From Burkholderiales bacterium (GTDB lineage: Bacteria > Pseudomonadota > Gammaproteobacteria > Burkholderiales > Nitrosomonadaceae), in NCBI GenBank assembly GCA_024235735.1, contig JACKLU010000001.1:1-64000 (forward strand): a DNA stretch of 64,000 bases, given 5' to 3'. Below are positions 52,225-61,163 of the stretch, one piece after another; positions within the stretch are counted from its first letter, which is position 1, and every line of letters starts with the position of its first letter. Below the pieces are notes generated by a model. It saw nothing but the letters and a program-made list of their open reading frames with translations, was not told the origin of the DNA and made no database searches. The position numbers and the translations under genes are program-made.

Positions 52225-52455
52225 TTACCGTTTCCTGAGAAAAAAAACGAATTCCTGATCGGTTTCCGACATCGACAGCAAGGCATTGCCGGTTTGTTCG
52301 GCAAAAACCTGAAAATCAATTACGGCGCCCGGGTCGGTGGCGACAATTTTCAATATCTGACCCTGCGTCATGTTGGCCAGTGATTGTTTGGTGCGCAGTA
52401 TGGGGAGCGGGCAGACCAGTCCGCGCGCGTCGAGCTCTAGATCAAATTGCTGCAT
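52225..52455 (-). CDS. tusA: TusA/SirA-family sulfur carrier
   Basis: 76 residues. The LDARGLVCPLPILRTKQSLANM segment carries the sulfur-carrier Cys in CPLP, typical of TusA-like proteins. These transfer sulfur to tRNA modification or other enzymes. The tail is DQEFVFFLRKR. It is encoded alone, convergent with lutC with 7 bases between. Which TusA branch it belongs to cannot be decided. Confidence 0.85.
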   Translation of the reverse strand: MQQFDLELDARGLVCPLPILRTKQSLANMTQGQILKIVATDPGAVIDFQVFAEQTGNALLSMSETDQEFVFFLRKR

Positions 52456-52707
52456 TATTGTGTGTCTGTGGTTGGAAGCGATGAAGAAAAATTTTCAACT
52501 GCGATTTTAATCGCATTTCAAATCCGCGTGTGTGACTGCGTTCTGATAATTACCGCGTGCGAAGAGTGTTCAGGCTAACAGGCTGTTAAAACCTGCTGCC
52601 GGTCTGTCGTTATAGGTAACGTTTTTTCTTGACGACCGGGTCAATGAAACATTTTATGTTTGACCCTCTTTCGACACATGCTGTAAAACACTGCAAATGA
52701 GGTTAAC

Positions 52708-53493
52708 ATGGAACAAACGATGGTTATGACAAAACAGTCTTCACTGTTGAAATCGAAATTCAAAGCGGCCGGAATTCATCTGGGCATCAGCAGTATTATT
52801 TTCCTGGTTCTGGCGTACTTTATAATTTTTCGCTGGTATCCCTGGCCTTATTTTACCGCGGATGGCGGATGGCAGGGGATACGGATCATCGCACTGATTG
52901 ATCTTGTTCTGGGGCCATTTCTGACCTTAATCATTTTTAATCCCGCAAAATCCCTGCGCGAGATTCGCTTTGACCTGGGTGCAATCGGCCTGTTGCAGGT
53001 CAGCGCGTTGATCTGGGGGATTTATACCGTGCACAACGAAAGAACCGCGGCGATTGTGCACTGGGATGGTGAATTTTATGCCGTTTCAGCCAAAGTCTAT
53101 AAAGAGCAGGGCACGCCGCTCGACAGTCTGGCGCAATTCAGTGACACGCATCCGCCGCTGATTTATGCGCACCGCTCGACGGATGTCGCGACCTTAACCG
53201 AAGTATTGCGGCTGATAACCGAAGAAAAACAGGCGCCTTTTGAGCAGTTGCATATTTACCGGCCATTCAAGACATCCAGGGACGCTATATTTGCGCATGC
53301 ATTGGACATTGACGCCATTGTATCGGTCAACGAAGACATGCGGAACGAATTGCACCGCTTTTTGGCCAGCTCGGGCGGTGAGCAGGACGATTATTTCTAT
53401 ATGCCGTTGAACGCGCGCTATCATAATGTGATCCTGATTTTTTCCGCAAGCGGCGATGTGCTGGGCAGCCTGAACGCGCCGTACAAAAAATGA
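52708..53493 (+). CDS. TfpX/TfpZ-type pilin accessory protein
   Basis: 261 residues. A membrane helix near the N-terminus (GISSIIFLVLAYFIIF) and two or three more in the first 110 residues (IRIIALIDLVLGPFLTLIIF, LGAIGLLQVSALIWGIY), then an extracytoplasmic part. The HNERTAAIVHWDGEFYAV segment and layout match the TfpX/TfpZ pilin-glycosylation or pilin-accessory family that usually lies next to pilA. No pilin gene is in the window, so it is an orphan here. The ATG at 52708 has GAGG upstream. Confidence 0.75.
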   Translation: MEQTMVMTKQSSLLKSKFKAAGIHLGISSIIFLVLAYFIIFRWYPWPYFTADGGWQGIRIIALIDLVLGPFLTLIIFNPAKSLREIRFDLGAIGLLQVSALIWGIYTVHNERTAAIVHWDGEFYAVSAKVYKEQGTPLDSLAQFSDTHPPLIYAHRSTDVATLTEVLRLITEEKQAPFEQLHIYRPFKTSRDAIFAHALDIDAIVSVNEDMRNELHRFLASSGGEQDDYFYMPLNARYHNVILIFSASGDVLGSLNAPYKK

Positions 53494-53645
53494 CATAACC
53501 GGATGTGAGCGGATTATTGCTGTCCTGTTCGGCTGTCAGAACCGGTTTGAGCGGGCAGCATCCCTTTGACCCGATGAAAAAGCATGGATTTGTCTTTCAG
53601 GTCTATGCCATAATTTTCTTGATGCTAATCATTCAAAGTTTTAAA

Positions 53646-53788
53646 GTAACTATTCAGCCTTATTTGATAAGGCGTTTGATTATTCTGTCATTTCGAGCGG
53701 CAGCGAGAAATCTTGAGCGTTTATTACTGCGCCCAAAACCCAAGACTCCTCGCGTTGCTCGGAATGACAAAGTGCGCTGAATAGTTAC
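53646..53788. mobile_element. 143-bp MITE with 13-bp inverted ends and 12-bp target duplication
   Basis: GTAACTATTCAGC at 53646-53658 is the exact complement of GCTGAATAGTTAC at 53776-53788. The repeat CAAAGTTTTAAA at 53634-53645 and again at 53789-53800 flanks the element directly, a perfect 12-bp duplication. Inside, GCCTTAT-TTG-ATAAGGC (53657-53673) is a hairpin, and a larger imperfect inverted repeat begins TGTCATTTCGAGC and ends GCTCGGAATGACA. No coding frame belongs to it. The duplication length (10-13 bp) is typical of IS4-type transposases, so an IS4-family enzyme may move it. Confidence 0.8.
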
Positions 53789-53812
53789 CAAAGTTTTAAA
53801 CAAACTTTTATC

Positions 53813-54346
53813 ATGCTGAAACATCTGCCGAATTGCCTGACCATTTCCCGGTTGATTCTGGCGTTTATTTTCCCGTTTGCGCCTGAGCAGTATCGTCTGG
53901 TTATTGTGCTTGTTGCGCTGGCAACCGAGTATCTGGACGGCGCGCTGAGCCGCTGGTTTAACTGGGGCAGCCCGCTGGGCGCGTTGCTGGATCCGGTCGC
54001 GGATAAGTGCTTTGTATTGGCTGTTGCGCTTGTGATGTTCGTGGAAACCGAGATTGCGTGGTGGCAGTTCCTGCTGTTCGGTGCGCGCGAAATTGCCGTG
54101 TTCTGCGGTGCCTCGTTTATCGCCTGGGAAAAAAACTGGCGCGCTTTTTTTAACGTGGTTCCCAGAATTCCAGGCAAAGTCGCCACGGTTTTTCAGTTTC
54201 TGGTGTTTTTGTGTTTTGTCGGGCTGGAAGCCATTCCGCAGTGGCTGCTGATTCTTGCCATAGTGTCCAGCGTGCTGTCAGCAATTGACTATACTTACCT
54301 GTTTTTCAAAAACAACTTTTACCGTGCGATGAAAAACCAGGCTTAA
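53813..54346 (+). CDS. CDP-alcohol phosphatidyltransferase
   Basis: 177 residues, four to six membrane helices. The CDP-alcohol motif DGALSRWFNWGSPLGALLDPVADK fits DG-x2-AR-x8-G-x3-D-x3-D, with Ser for Ala. It opens HLPNCLTISRLILAFI. It might be PgsA (glycerophosphate transfer) or a related phospholipid enzyme; the length is right for PgsA, but exact substrate cannot be read. It follows the MITE by 24 bases, so a promoter may have been disturbed or supplied by the element. Confidence 0.8.
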   Translation: MLKHLPNCLTISRLILAFIFPFAPEQYRLVIVLVALATEYLDGALSRWFNWGSPLGALLDPVADKCFVLAVALVMFVETEIAWWQFLLFGAREIAVFCGASFIAWEKNWRAFFNVVPRIPGKVATVFQFLVFLCFVGLEAIPQWLLILAIVSSVLSAIDYTYLFFKNNFYRAMKNQA

Positions 54347-54382
54347 CGCGCATTGTTCTGCACGAAATCATGAATAAAGCCG

Positions 54383-54865
54383 TTATCTGGGTTTGGCAAA
54401 TGCCAGCAAGTCCGTAATCAGCTGATGGAATTCCTGCTTTAATGCATCATCATTGCGCGCGGCCGGTGTCGCTGCGGATGAATCGGTTGAGGACTGCGCA
54501 TCGGTTGCGTGTCTTTCACTGCCCATACTTCGGCAGAAGTCACAATATTTATTCCACGCCATGTTATAGTCCCGCAATTGTTTTTGTGGAATAAAAACCC
54601 GCAAGACTTCGAAATGATGCTGCATTTCCGGCAAGCGGGAGCATAAGTAACCGCTGATATTTTCCGGCCAGCGCGTAACCGTGGGATACAGGCCTGGCAA
54701 ATCTTCCTCGAACATGGCGCGGAAATTTTCCACTGCGGCTTCGCGCCGCTTGCGATTAACCATCTCGATGACCAACGAGACAAGGCCCACGAATCCCAGC
54801 AGAAAAAAGGGCCACAACGGAACATTAATGAAATACTTGGAAATTTGATCGATATAGTCTTCCAA
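54383..54865 (-). CDS. Hypothetical protein with one N-terminal membrane helix
   Basis: 160 residues with a TTG start at 54865; AGAGG lies five bases before it. One membrane helix (VPLWPFFLLGFVGLVSLVI) near the N-terminus is followed by a soluble region with WPENISGYLCSRLPEMQHHFEVLRVFIP and YCDFCRSMGS. A linker rich in Ser, Thr and Ala precedes a short C-terminal helix (EFHQLITDLLAFA). I do not recognise a family. It converges with the CDP-alcohol gene. Confidence 0.65.
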   Translation of the reverse strand: MEDYIDQISKYFINVPLWPFFLLGFVGLVSLVIEMVNRKRREAAVENFRAMFEEDLPGLYPTVTRWPENISGYLCSRLPEMQHHFEVLRVFIPQKQLRDYNMAWNKYCDFCRSMGSERHATDAQSSTDSSAATPAARNDDALKQEFHQLITDLLAFAKPR

Positions 54866-55149
54866 AATAACCTCTATGGTTTAAAGATTGAATAAAGCAG
54901 ACGCAGCGATATGCGTGCTGTTCAAGGCGTTACTTCTCAAAAATTGTTTTACAGTCAGAAGCATACAGCCATCCGGTTTGTTGCATCAAGCCATAAAGAC
55001 ATGGCTTTCGCGAATGTTTGCAAGGTATGAATGAGGAATCTTGCCATAGTCATAGTCATGGATCAATAGAATCCGGACTGAATAGCTGTTCAAATTAATG
55101 GCGCACTAAATTACAATGATTTTATTCATTAAAAAATCTTCCAGCCATT

Positions 55150-56859
55150 GTGAACAACCTATTCTTTGATCCAGTCATTTCGTTGCGCGTTCGTTGTGTT
55201 GTCATCTGTTTTGCAGCGTTGTGCTGGTTCTCGGGACACAGCGCTGCGCGCGCTGAAAGCGCCGTGGTTTCGGCGCATCCGCTCGCAACAGCCGCAGGAG
55301 AGCGCATGCTGGAAAAAGGCGGCAATGCGTTTGATGCGGCCATTGCCGTCAGCGCGGCGCTGGCGGTGGTGGAGCCCTATGCTTCGGGTCTGGGGGGCGG
55401 CGGTTTCTGGCTGCTGCATCATGCCAAGACAGGCCGCGGCGTGATGATCGACAGCCGTGAAACAGCACCATCCGAAGCGTCAAGTGACATGTTTCTGGAC
55501 GAGAAGGGACAGCCAGTGCCGGATAAGTCGCTGGACGGGCCGATGGCTGCGGGCATACCCGGCACACCGGCTGCGTTAGTGCATTTGTCACGCTACGGCC
55601 GTCTGACGCTGGCGGACACGCTGACGCCCGCGATTCAACTGGCGCGGGAAGGTTTTCGGGTGGACCGGCGCTTTGTTCAGACACTGCGCAATCATGAAAA
55701 TAAACTGTCACGCTATCCGGATACGGCGGCTGTTTTTCTGCCCGGCGGTAAGTTGCTGACGGAAGCGGAATTGTTTCGCCAGCCTCAACTTGCCGCGACA
55801 TTAACGGCGATCGCCCAGTCCGGTAAAAGCGGTTTCTATCAGGGTGCGATAGCGCGGGAACTGGTGCGCTCTGTGCGTGCGGCAGGCGGTCTGTGGCGCG
55901 AACGGGATCTGGAAAACTACCGCATCGTTGAAAGAAAACCGGTGCAGTTCAGCTATCGTAACACGCAGATTACTTCGGCGTCGCTGCCTTCAGCCGGTGG
56001 CCTGACTTTGGCGCAGGCGCTGAATATCCTTGAAACCGTGTTAAACGGGAAGCAGGATGAAATAGAGAAAACCCACCTGATCGTGGAAGCGTTGCGTCTG
56101 GCCTACAAGGATCGCGCGGAACTGCTGGGCGACAGTGATTTTGTCGCGGTTCCGACAGACCGTCTGATGAGCAGGGCGTACGCACGCCAGCAGGCAGCCA
56201 CCATCAATCCGGATAAAGCGAGCGTCAGCCAGGCCGCACCGCCGTCGCCGCCAACGCAACAGTTGCCGACGGAAGGTACTCAAACCACGCACTTCGCGGT
56301 ACTGGACAAGGCCGGGAACCGCGTTGCGGCGACACTGACGATCAACACTTTTTTCGGCTCAGGATTCGTCGCAGGCAGCACCGGCGTATTGCTCAATAAT
56401 GAAATGGATGACTTTGCCATCGGCGAACACATTCCCAATGTCTTCGGCCTGTATGGCTCGCGCGCGAACGCCATCGCCCCCGGCAAGCGGCCGTTGTCGA
56501 GCATGTCGCCGACTTTCGTGGAAACTGAACGCGGGATTTTGATCGCCGGCACGCCCGGCGGCTCGCGCATCATCAGCATGCTTCTGCTCGTCATCCTCGA
56601 TTACATCGATAACGCTGAAACCGATCCGCGGACACTGGCGGCCAAACCACGCTTTCATCACCAGTACCTGCCGGATGTATTGCAAATCGAACCCGATGTC
56701 TTCAGCGCGGAATGGATCAGCGCATTGCGGTCGATGGGGCATGAGGTGCAGGCCATGCCGCGTCCGTGGGGCAACATGCAGTTGATTCATTTTGACCGGC
56801 AATCGCAGACAGCCACGACTGCGAATGATCCAAGAGGCTTGTCCGATACGCGGTATTAA
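55150..56859 (+). CDS. ggt: Gamma-glutamyltransferase (Ggt)
   Basis: 569 residues with a signal peptide (RCVVICFAALCWFSGHSAARA), so periplasmic. Ntn-hydrolase precursor cut into two subunits at the Thr of QTTHFAVLDKAGN (about residue 379). The large subunit holds KGGNAFDAAIAVSAALAVVEP and the acceptor pocket YASGLGGGGFW; the small one holds GFVAGSTGVLLNNEMDDF and GKRPLSSMSPTFV. It acts on glutathione and other gamma-glutamyl compounds. The start is GTG at 55150; no strong ribosome site is evident. Confidence 0.93.
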   Translation: MNNLFFDPVISLRVRCVVICFAALCWFSGHSAARAESAVVSAHPLATAAGERMLEKGGNAFDAAIAVSAALAVVEPYASGLGGGGFWLLHHAKTGRGVMIDSRETAPSEASSDMFLDEKGQPVPDKSLDGPMAAGIPGTPAALVHLSRYGRLTLADTLTPAIQLAREGFRVDRRFVQTLRNHENKLSRYPDTAAVFLPGGKLLTEAELFRQPQLAATLTAIAQSGKSGFYQGAIARELVRSVRAAGGLWRERDLENYRIVERKPVQFSYRNTQITSASLPSAGGLTLAQALNILETVLNGKQDEIEKTHLIVEALRLAYKDRAELLGDSDFVAVPTDRLMSRAYARQQAATINPDKASVSQAAPPSPPTQQLPTEGTQTTHFAVLDKAGNRVAATLTINTFFGSGFVAGSTGVLLNNEMDDFAIGEHIPNVFGLYGSRANAIAPGKRPLSSMSPTFVETERGILIAGTPGGSRIISMLLLVILDYIDNAETDPRTLAAKPRFHHQYLPDVLQIEPDVFSAEWISALRSMGHEVQAMPRPWGNMQLIHFDRQSQTATTANDPRGLSDTRY

Positions 56860-57072
56860 CAGCTTGTTAGAGTAAAAAGTATAATCAACCCGTGATTGTT
56901 AGTGGTGTTGCTATTTATGCGAACTAAATTATTCACCCGGCATCATCGCGCCATAAATCTTTCATGATAAAATGCCACGAATTGTCTGTTTCCGTTTATT
57001 TGTAGGTTTTTCCGGAAATTCTGTAATTTCTATTATTTTTATAACTATTTCAGGATTATTGTAGTCATTTTC

Positions 57073-57330
57073 ATGGCGAAATCGTCAAAAAATTCTGCAA
57101 CGCCCCCATCTGATCTGCCGGAAAGTTTTGAGGCGGCAACAGCCGAGCTGGAGACTATTGTTGCCGCGATGGAGGCTGGGCAGATGTCGCTCGAGGCTTC
57201 GCTGACGGCCTATAAGCGCGGCGCTGAATTGTTGCAGTATTGCCAGGGGCAATTGCAGGATGCGCAACAGCAGGTGCGTATACTTGAGGACGATATGCTG
57301 AAAAAATTCACTCTGTCCGATAATTCATGA
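57073..57330 (+). CDS. xseB: Exodeoxyribonuclease VII small subunit XseB
   Basis: 85 residues. The pattern SFEAATAELETIVAAMEAGQMSLEASLTAYKRGAELLQYCQ is diagnostic of XseB. It pairs with XseA, which is not in the window, in a nuclease that degrades single-strand DNA. It overlaps ispA by four bases (ATGA), the usual order with ispA and dxs. Confidence 0.95.
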   Translation: MAKSSKNSATPPSDLPESFEAATAELETIVAAMEAGQMSLEASLTAYKRGAELLQYCQGQLQDAQQQVRILEDDMLKKFTLSDNS

Positions 57331-58220
57331 CCACTGATTTTCAAAACTGGGCCAGTCAGCGTCAGGCGGCTATCGAGCAATTTCTGGAGGCGCGTTTACC
57401 GGGCGCGGACTGTGTGCCTGTTCGTTTGCATCAGGCCATGCGCTATTCGGTTCTGGGTGGCGGCAAACGTGTTCGACCGCTCCTTGCCTATGCTGCCGGT
57501 GAACTCAGTCGAGCGGATGACGAGCGCGTTACCATTGTCGCTGCGGCGGTTGAATTGATCCACGCCTATTCGCTGGTGCATGATGACATGCCCTGTATGG
57601 ATGACGATATTTTGCGGCGCGGAAAACCGACATGTCACGTCGAATTTGATGAAGCCACCGCGTTGTTGACCGGAGACAGTTTGCAGACACTGGCTTTTGA
57701 GCTGCTTGCCGAACGGCGGTTATCCGATGACGCTGAAACGCAGCTGGCGATGATCAAACGGCTTGCCGTCGCTTCGGGTTCTCGCGGCATGGCTGGCGGA
57801 CAGGCGTTTGATCTGGATAATGTCGGTAAAACGCTATCATTGCCCGAACTCGAATTTATGCATATTCATAAAACCGGCGCCTTGATCAGGGCCGCCGTGA
57901 TGCTTGGCGCACACTGTAGCAACGTTCTCGACACTGTGCAGCTGGAAAAGCTGGATCATTTTGCTAAATGTGTCGGGCTGGCGTTTCAAGTGGTTGACGA
58001 TGTGCTGGATACGGAAGCTTCGACAGCGACGCTAGGCAAAACAGCCGGCAAGGACGCCGAGAATAACAAGCCCACCTATGTCAGTATTCTGGGTATTCGC
58101 GAGGCGCGCGCACTGGCTGAAAAGCTGCAACAGGATGCCGATCTGGCTTTGCGCGAATTTGGCGAAGCGGCAAACCGGCTTCGTCAGGTCACTGATTTTA
58201 TCATCACACGTAAATTTTAA
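57327..58220 (+). CDS. ispA: Farnesyl diphosphate synthase IspA
   Basis: 297 residues. First aspartate-rich motif in HDDMPCMDDDILRRGKPTCH and second in FQVVDDVLDTEAS. GGGKRVRPLLAYAAGE is the substrate site. It condenses IPP with DMAPP and GPP into farnesyl diphosphate, for ubiquinone and undecaprenyl carriers. It is between xseB and dxs in the common order. Confidence 0.95.
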   Translation: MTTDFQNWASQRQAAIEQFLEARLPGADCVPVRLHQAMRYSVLGGGKRVRPLLAYAAGELSRADDERVTIVAAAVELIHAYSLVHDDMPCMDDDILRRGKPTCHVEFDEATALLTGDSLQTLAFELLAERRLSDDAETQLAMIKRLAVASGSRGMAGGQAFDLDNVGKTLSLPELEFMHIHKTGALIRAAVMLGAHCSNVLDTVQLEKLDHFAKCVGLAFQVVDDVLDTEASTATLGKTAGKDAENNKPTYVSILGIREARALAEKLQQDADLALREFGEAANRLRQVTDFIITRKF

Positions 58221-58253
58221 ATTTCTTATCGATAATCCAATTTCAGGCTCTGA

Positions 58254-60101
58254 ATGTATTCACTGTTAGATAGCATCAATTTTCCCGATCAGCTTCGCAA
58301 ACTGGATGTCAAGGATTTACCCGAGCTTGCCAGGGAATTGCGCGGTTTTCTTATCGAGTCCGTGGCAAAAACCGGCGGTCATTTATCTTCCAATCTGGGT
58401 ACGGTTGAGCTGACCGTTGCGTTGCATTATGTTTTCAACACGCCGCATGATCAATTGATCTGGGACGTCGGTCATCAAACTTACGCGCATAAAATTCTGA
58501 CCGGCCGCCGCGAGTCGATGAGCAAGCTGCGTATGAAGGGAGGGATATCCGGATTTCCCAAACGGGATGAAAGTGAATACGATGCGTTCGGCACCGCGCA
58601 TTCAAGCACGTCGATCAGCGCAGCGTTGGGCATGGCGGTTGCCGCGCAGCTGGAAAAATCAGATCGCAGGGCGATTGCCATTATCGGTGACGGTGCGATG
58701 AGCGCCGGCATGGCTTTTGAGGCATTGAACAATGCCGGCGTGATGGACGCGAATTTGCTGGTGGTACTGAACGACAATGACATGTCCATATCCCGACCGG
58801 TCGGTGCGTTGAATAATTATTTCGCCAAGTTGATGTCGGGCCAGTTCTATGCTACTGCGCGGCGCGCCGGTGAGAAAGTGCTTGGTGTCGTGCCTTCGAT
58901 GCTTGAGCTGGCGAAGCGGGCGGAAGAACATGTCAAAGGGATGGTGACACCTGAAGGTACGCTGTTCGAAGAATTCGGTTTCAACTATATTGGCCCGATT
59001 GACGGTCACGATATCAGAGTACTGGTTGCTACCTTAAAAAATATCAAGCATCTCGATGGCCCGCAGTTTTTGCATGTTGTGACCCGGAAAGGCGCTGGTT
59101 ATGAGGTTGCCGAAGAAGATCCGATTCTCTACCATGGTGTCAGTACATTTAATCCGGCGCAGGGCATCGTCCCCAAAAAGAAAGGCGGAAAGCCAGCCTA
59201 TACCCAAATATTTGGCGACTGGCTGTGCGATATGGCAGCAAAAGACGAGCGTCTGATCGGCATTACCCCGGCAATGCGGGAAGGCTCCGGTTTGGTCAAG
59301 TTTTCACAGAGTTATCCTGACCGCTATTTTGATGTTGGCATTGCTGAACAGCATGCAGTTACTTTTGCAGCGGGTGCGGCATGCGGGGGGTTGAAGCCGG
59401 TTGTGGCGATTTATTCGACCTTTTTGCAGCGTGCTTATGATCAACTTATTCACGATGTCGCCCTGCAAAATCTTCCGGTGGTGTTCGCGATTGATCGCGC
59501 CGGTCTGGTGGGTGCGGACGGGCCGACGCATGCCGGCAGTTTTGATTTGTCTTATCTTCGCTGCATTCCCAATATGATTGTGATGGCGCCCTCCGACGAG
59601 AACGAATGCCGGCAAATGCTTTATACCGCTTTCAAGCTGGATGCGCCGACAGCAGTCAGGTATCCCCGCGGTACGGGACCCGGCGCAGAGATACAGCAGG
59701 ACATGACTGAACTGCCGATAGGTCAGGGCGTTATACGGCGGCAAGGCAAGAAAATTGCTTTTCTGGCGTTTGGCAGCATGGTGACGCCGACTTTGGCTGC
59801 GGCAGAAGAACTGGATGCCACGGTTGCCGATATGCGCTTTATCAAACCGCTTGATGACAGGCTTGTCGCAGATCTGGCGGCCACGCACGACGTATTGGTG
59901 ACGGTTGAGGAAAATACGATTATGGGTGGCGCCGGAAGTGCTGTCATGGAATCGCTGTGCCGGCAAAAGATTACTGTCGGATTATTGATGCTGGGATTGC
60001 CCGATACTTATATCGACCAGGGCGATCATGCTGAATTGCTGGCTGATTGCGGTCTGGATAAAGCCGGTATCGTGCAGTCGGTGCGGAATTATCTCGCATG
60101 A
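58254..60101 (+). CDS. dxs: 1-deoxy-D-xylulose-5-phosphate synthase Dxs
   Basis: 615 residues. Thiamine diphosphate site GDGAMSAGMAFEALNNAG and LNDNDMSISRPVG; GHDIRVLVATLKNIK; transketolase-type central part VGIAEQHAVTFAAGAA and DRAGLVGADGPTHAGSFDLSYLR. It makes the first metabolite of the MEP isoprenoid pathway, feeding ispA upstream. The start is 33 bases after ispA. Confidence 0.96.
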   Translation: MYSLLDSINFPDQLRKLDVKDLPELARELRGFLIESVAKTGGHLSSNLGTVELTVALHYVFNTPHDQLIWDVGHQTYAHKILTGRRESMSKLRMKGGISGFPKRDESEYDAFGTAHSSTSISAALGMAVAAQLEKSDRRAIAIIGDGAMSAGMAFEALNNAGVMDANLLVVLNDNDMSISRPVGALNNYFAKLMSGQFYATARRAGEKVLGVVPSMLELAKRAEEHVKGMVTPEGTLFEEFGFNYIGPIDGHDIRVLVATLKNIKHLDGPQFLHVVTRKGAGYEVAEEDPILYHGVSTFNPAQGIVPKKKGGKPAYTQIFGDWLCDMAAKDERLIGITPAMREGSGLVKFSQSYPDRYFDVGIAEQHAVTFAAGAACGGLKPVVAIYSTFLQRAYDQLIHDVALQNLPVVFAIDRAGLVGADGPTHAGSFDLSYLRCIPNMIVMAPSDENECRQMLYTAFKLDAPTAVRYPRGTGPGAEIQQDMTELPIGQGVIRRQGKKIAFLAFGSMVTPTLAAAEELDATVADMRFIKPLDDRLVADLAATHDVLVTVEENTIMGGAGSAVMESLCRQKITVGLLMLGLPDTYIDQGDHAELLADCGLDKAGIVQSVRNYLA

Positions 60102-60195
60102 CAAGGATTCTGTGCTTTATTGATAACTCTTGAACTAAATGCGGGCTTGGCGGAACTAAATTGTTTGTTCACTCGATGCCTTGTCAGGTAATATT

Positions 60196-60252
60196 AAAAC
60201 AGGCGGGTTGAAAAAATTACCTGCGTTGCGCTTTGCTTGCGTCGCCTGTTTT
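60196..60252 (+). terminator. Inverted repeat after dxs, possible terminator
   Basis: AAAACAGGCG (60196-60205) pairs with CGCCTGTTTT (60243-60252) around a 37-base loop and ends in a T run. It is the best candidate to end the xseB-ispA-dxs transcript, though the loop is long. Confidence 0.5.
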
Positions 60253-60329
60253 TGCCTTGCATCGTCTGTCTTGATTACATTTTTCGACACCCTGTTAAAC
60301 CAGGAATCTTATCAATGAGATAAAAAGCT

Positions 60330-61133
60330 ATGAATAAAGAAATCGATTTGCCTATCGCCGATGTACAAAGCTCACCCGATACACGACGTATTGCGATTGA
60401 CAGAGTAGGAATAAAAGGTATCCGCCATCCGGTAGTGGTTGCTGACAAGGATGATGGCGTACAACATACTGTCGCCATGTTTAATATGTATGTCAATCTG
60501 CCGCACAGATTCAAAGGCACGCATATGTCCCGTTTTGTCGAAATTTTGAATAGCCATGAACGTGAAATTTCCGTGGAATCGTTTAAGACCATTCTTCAGG
60601 AAATGGTGGAAAAACTGGAAAGTGATTCCGGCCATATCGAAATGACTTTTCCGTATTTTGTCAATAAAGCGGCACCCGTTTCCGGCGTAAGAAGTCTCTT
60701 GGATTATGAAGTGACATTCATCGGCGAGATTAAAAAGGGCGCATATTTTTTTACGCTTAAAGTGGTGATTCCGGTAACCAGCTTATGTCCGTGCTCTAAG
60801 AAAATATCCGACTATGGCGCGCATAATCAGCGTTCGCATGTCACGATTGCGGCGCGCACCAACAGTTTTGTCTGGATTGAGGATATTATCAAGATCGCCG
60901 AAGAGAATGCTTCCTGTGAGCTTTACGGTTTGTTGAAAAGACCTGATGAAAAATACGTCACCGAAAAAGCCTATGACAATCCCAAATTCGTGGAGGATAT
61001 CGTCAGGGATGTTGCCGATACCTTGAATCGTGACCACCGTATTGACGCGTATGTTGTCGAGTCAGAAAACTTTGAATCGATACACAATCACTCGGCCTAT
61101 GCGCTGATAGAGCATGAAAAAGCCACCGCATGA
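60330..61133 (+). CDS. folE2: GTP cyclohydrolase FolE2 (type IB)
   Basis: 267 residues. FolE2 motifs: LPIADVQSSPDTRRIAIDRVGIKG, KGTHMSRFVEIL, TSLCPCSKKISDYGAHNQRS (metal Cys and His) and HSAYALIEHE. Forms dihydroneopterin triphosphate from GTP at the start of folate and queuosine synthesis. Type IB enzymes are metal-flexible. Converges with murJ. Confidence 0.95.
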   Translation: MNKEIDLPIADVQSSPDTRRIAIDRVGIKGIRHPVVVADKDDGVQHTVAMFNMYVNLPHRFKGTHMSRFVEILNSHEREISVESFKTILQEMVEKLESDSGHIEMTFPYFVNKAAPVSGVRSLLDYEVTFIGEIKKGAYFFTLKVVIPVTSLCPCSKKISDYGAHNQRSHVTIAARTNSFVWIEDIIKIAEENASCELYGLLKRPDEKYVTEKAYDNPKFVEDIVRDVADTLNRDHRIDAYVVESENFESIHNHSAYALIEHEKATA

Positions 61134-61163
61134 GCCATTGTCTGTTTATGATGCAGCACTCTG

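Noticed and set aside
53505..53780. Plus-strand frame through the MITE at 53646
   Set aside because: The second half is the MITE itself, and the first half has no homologous feel.
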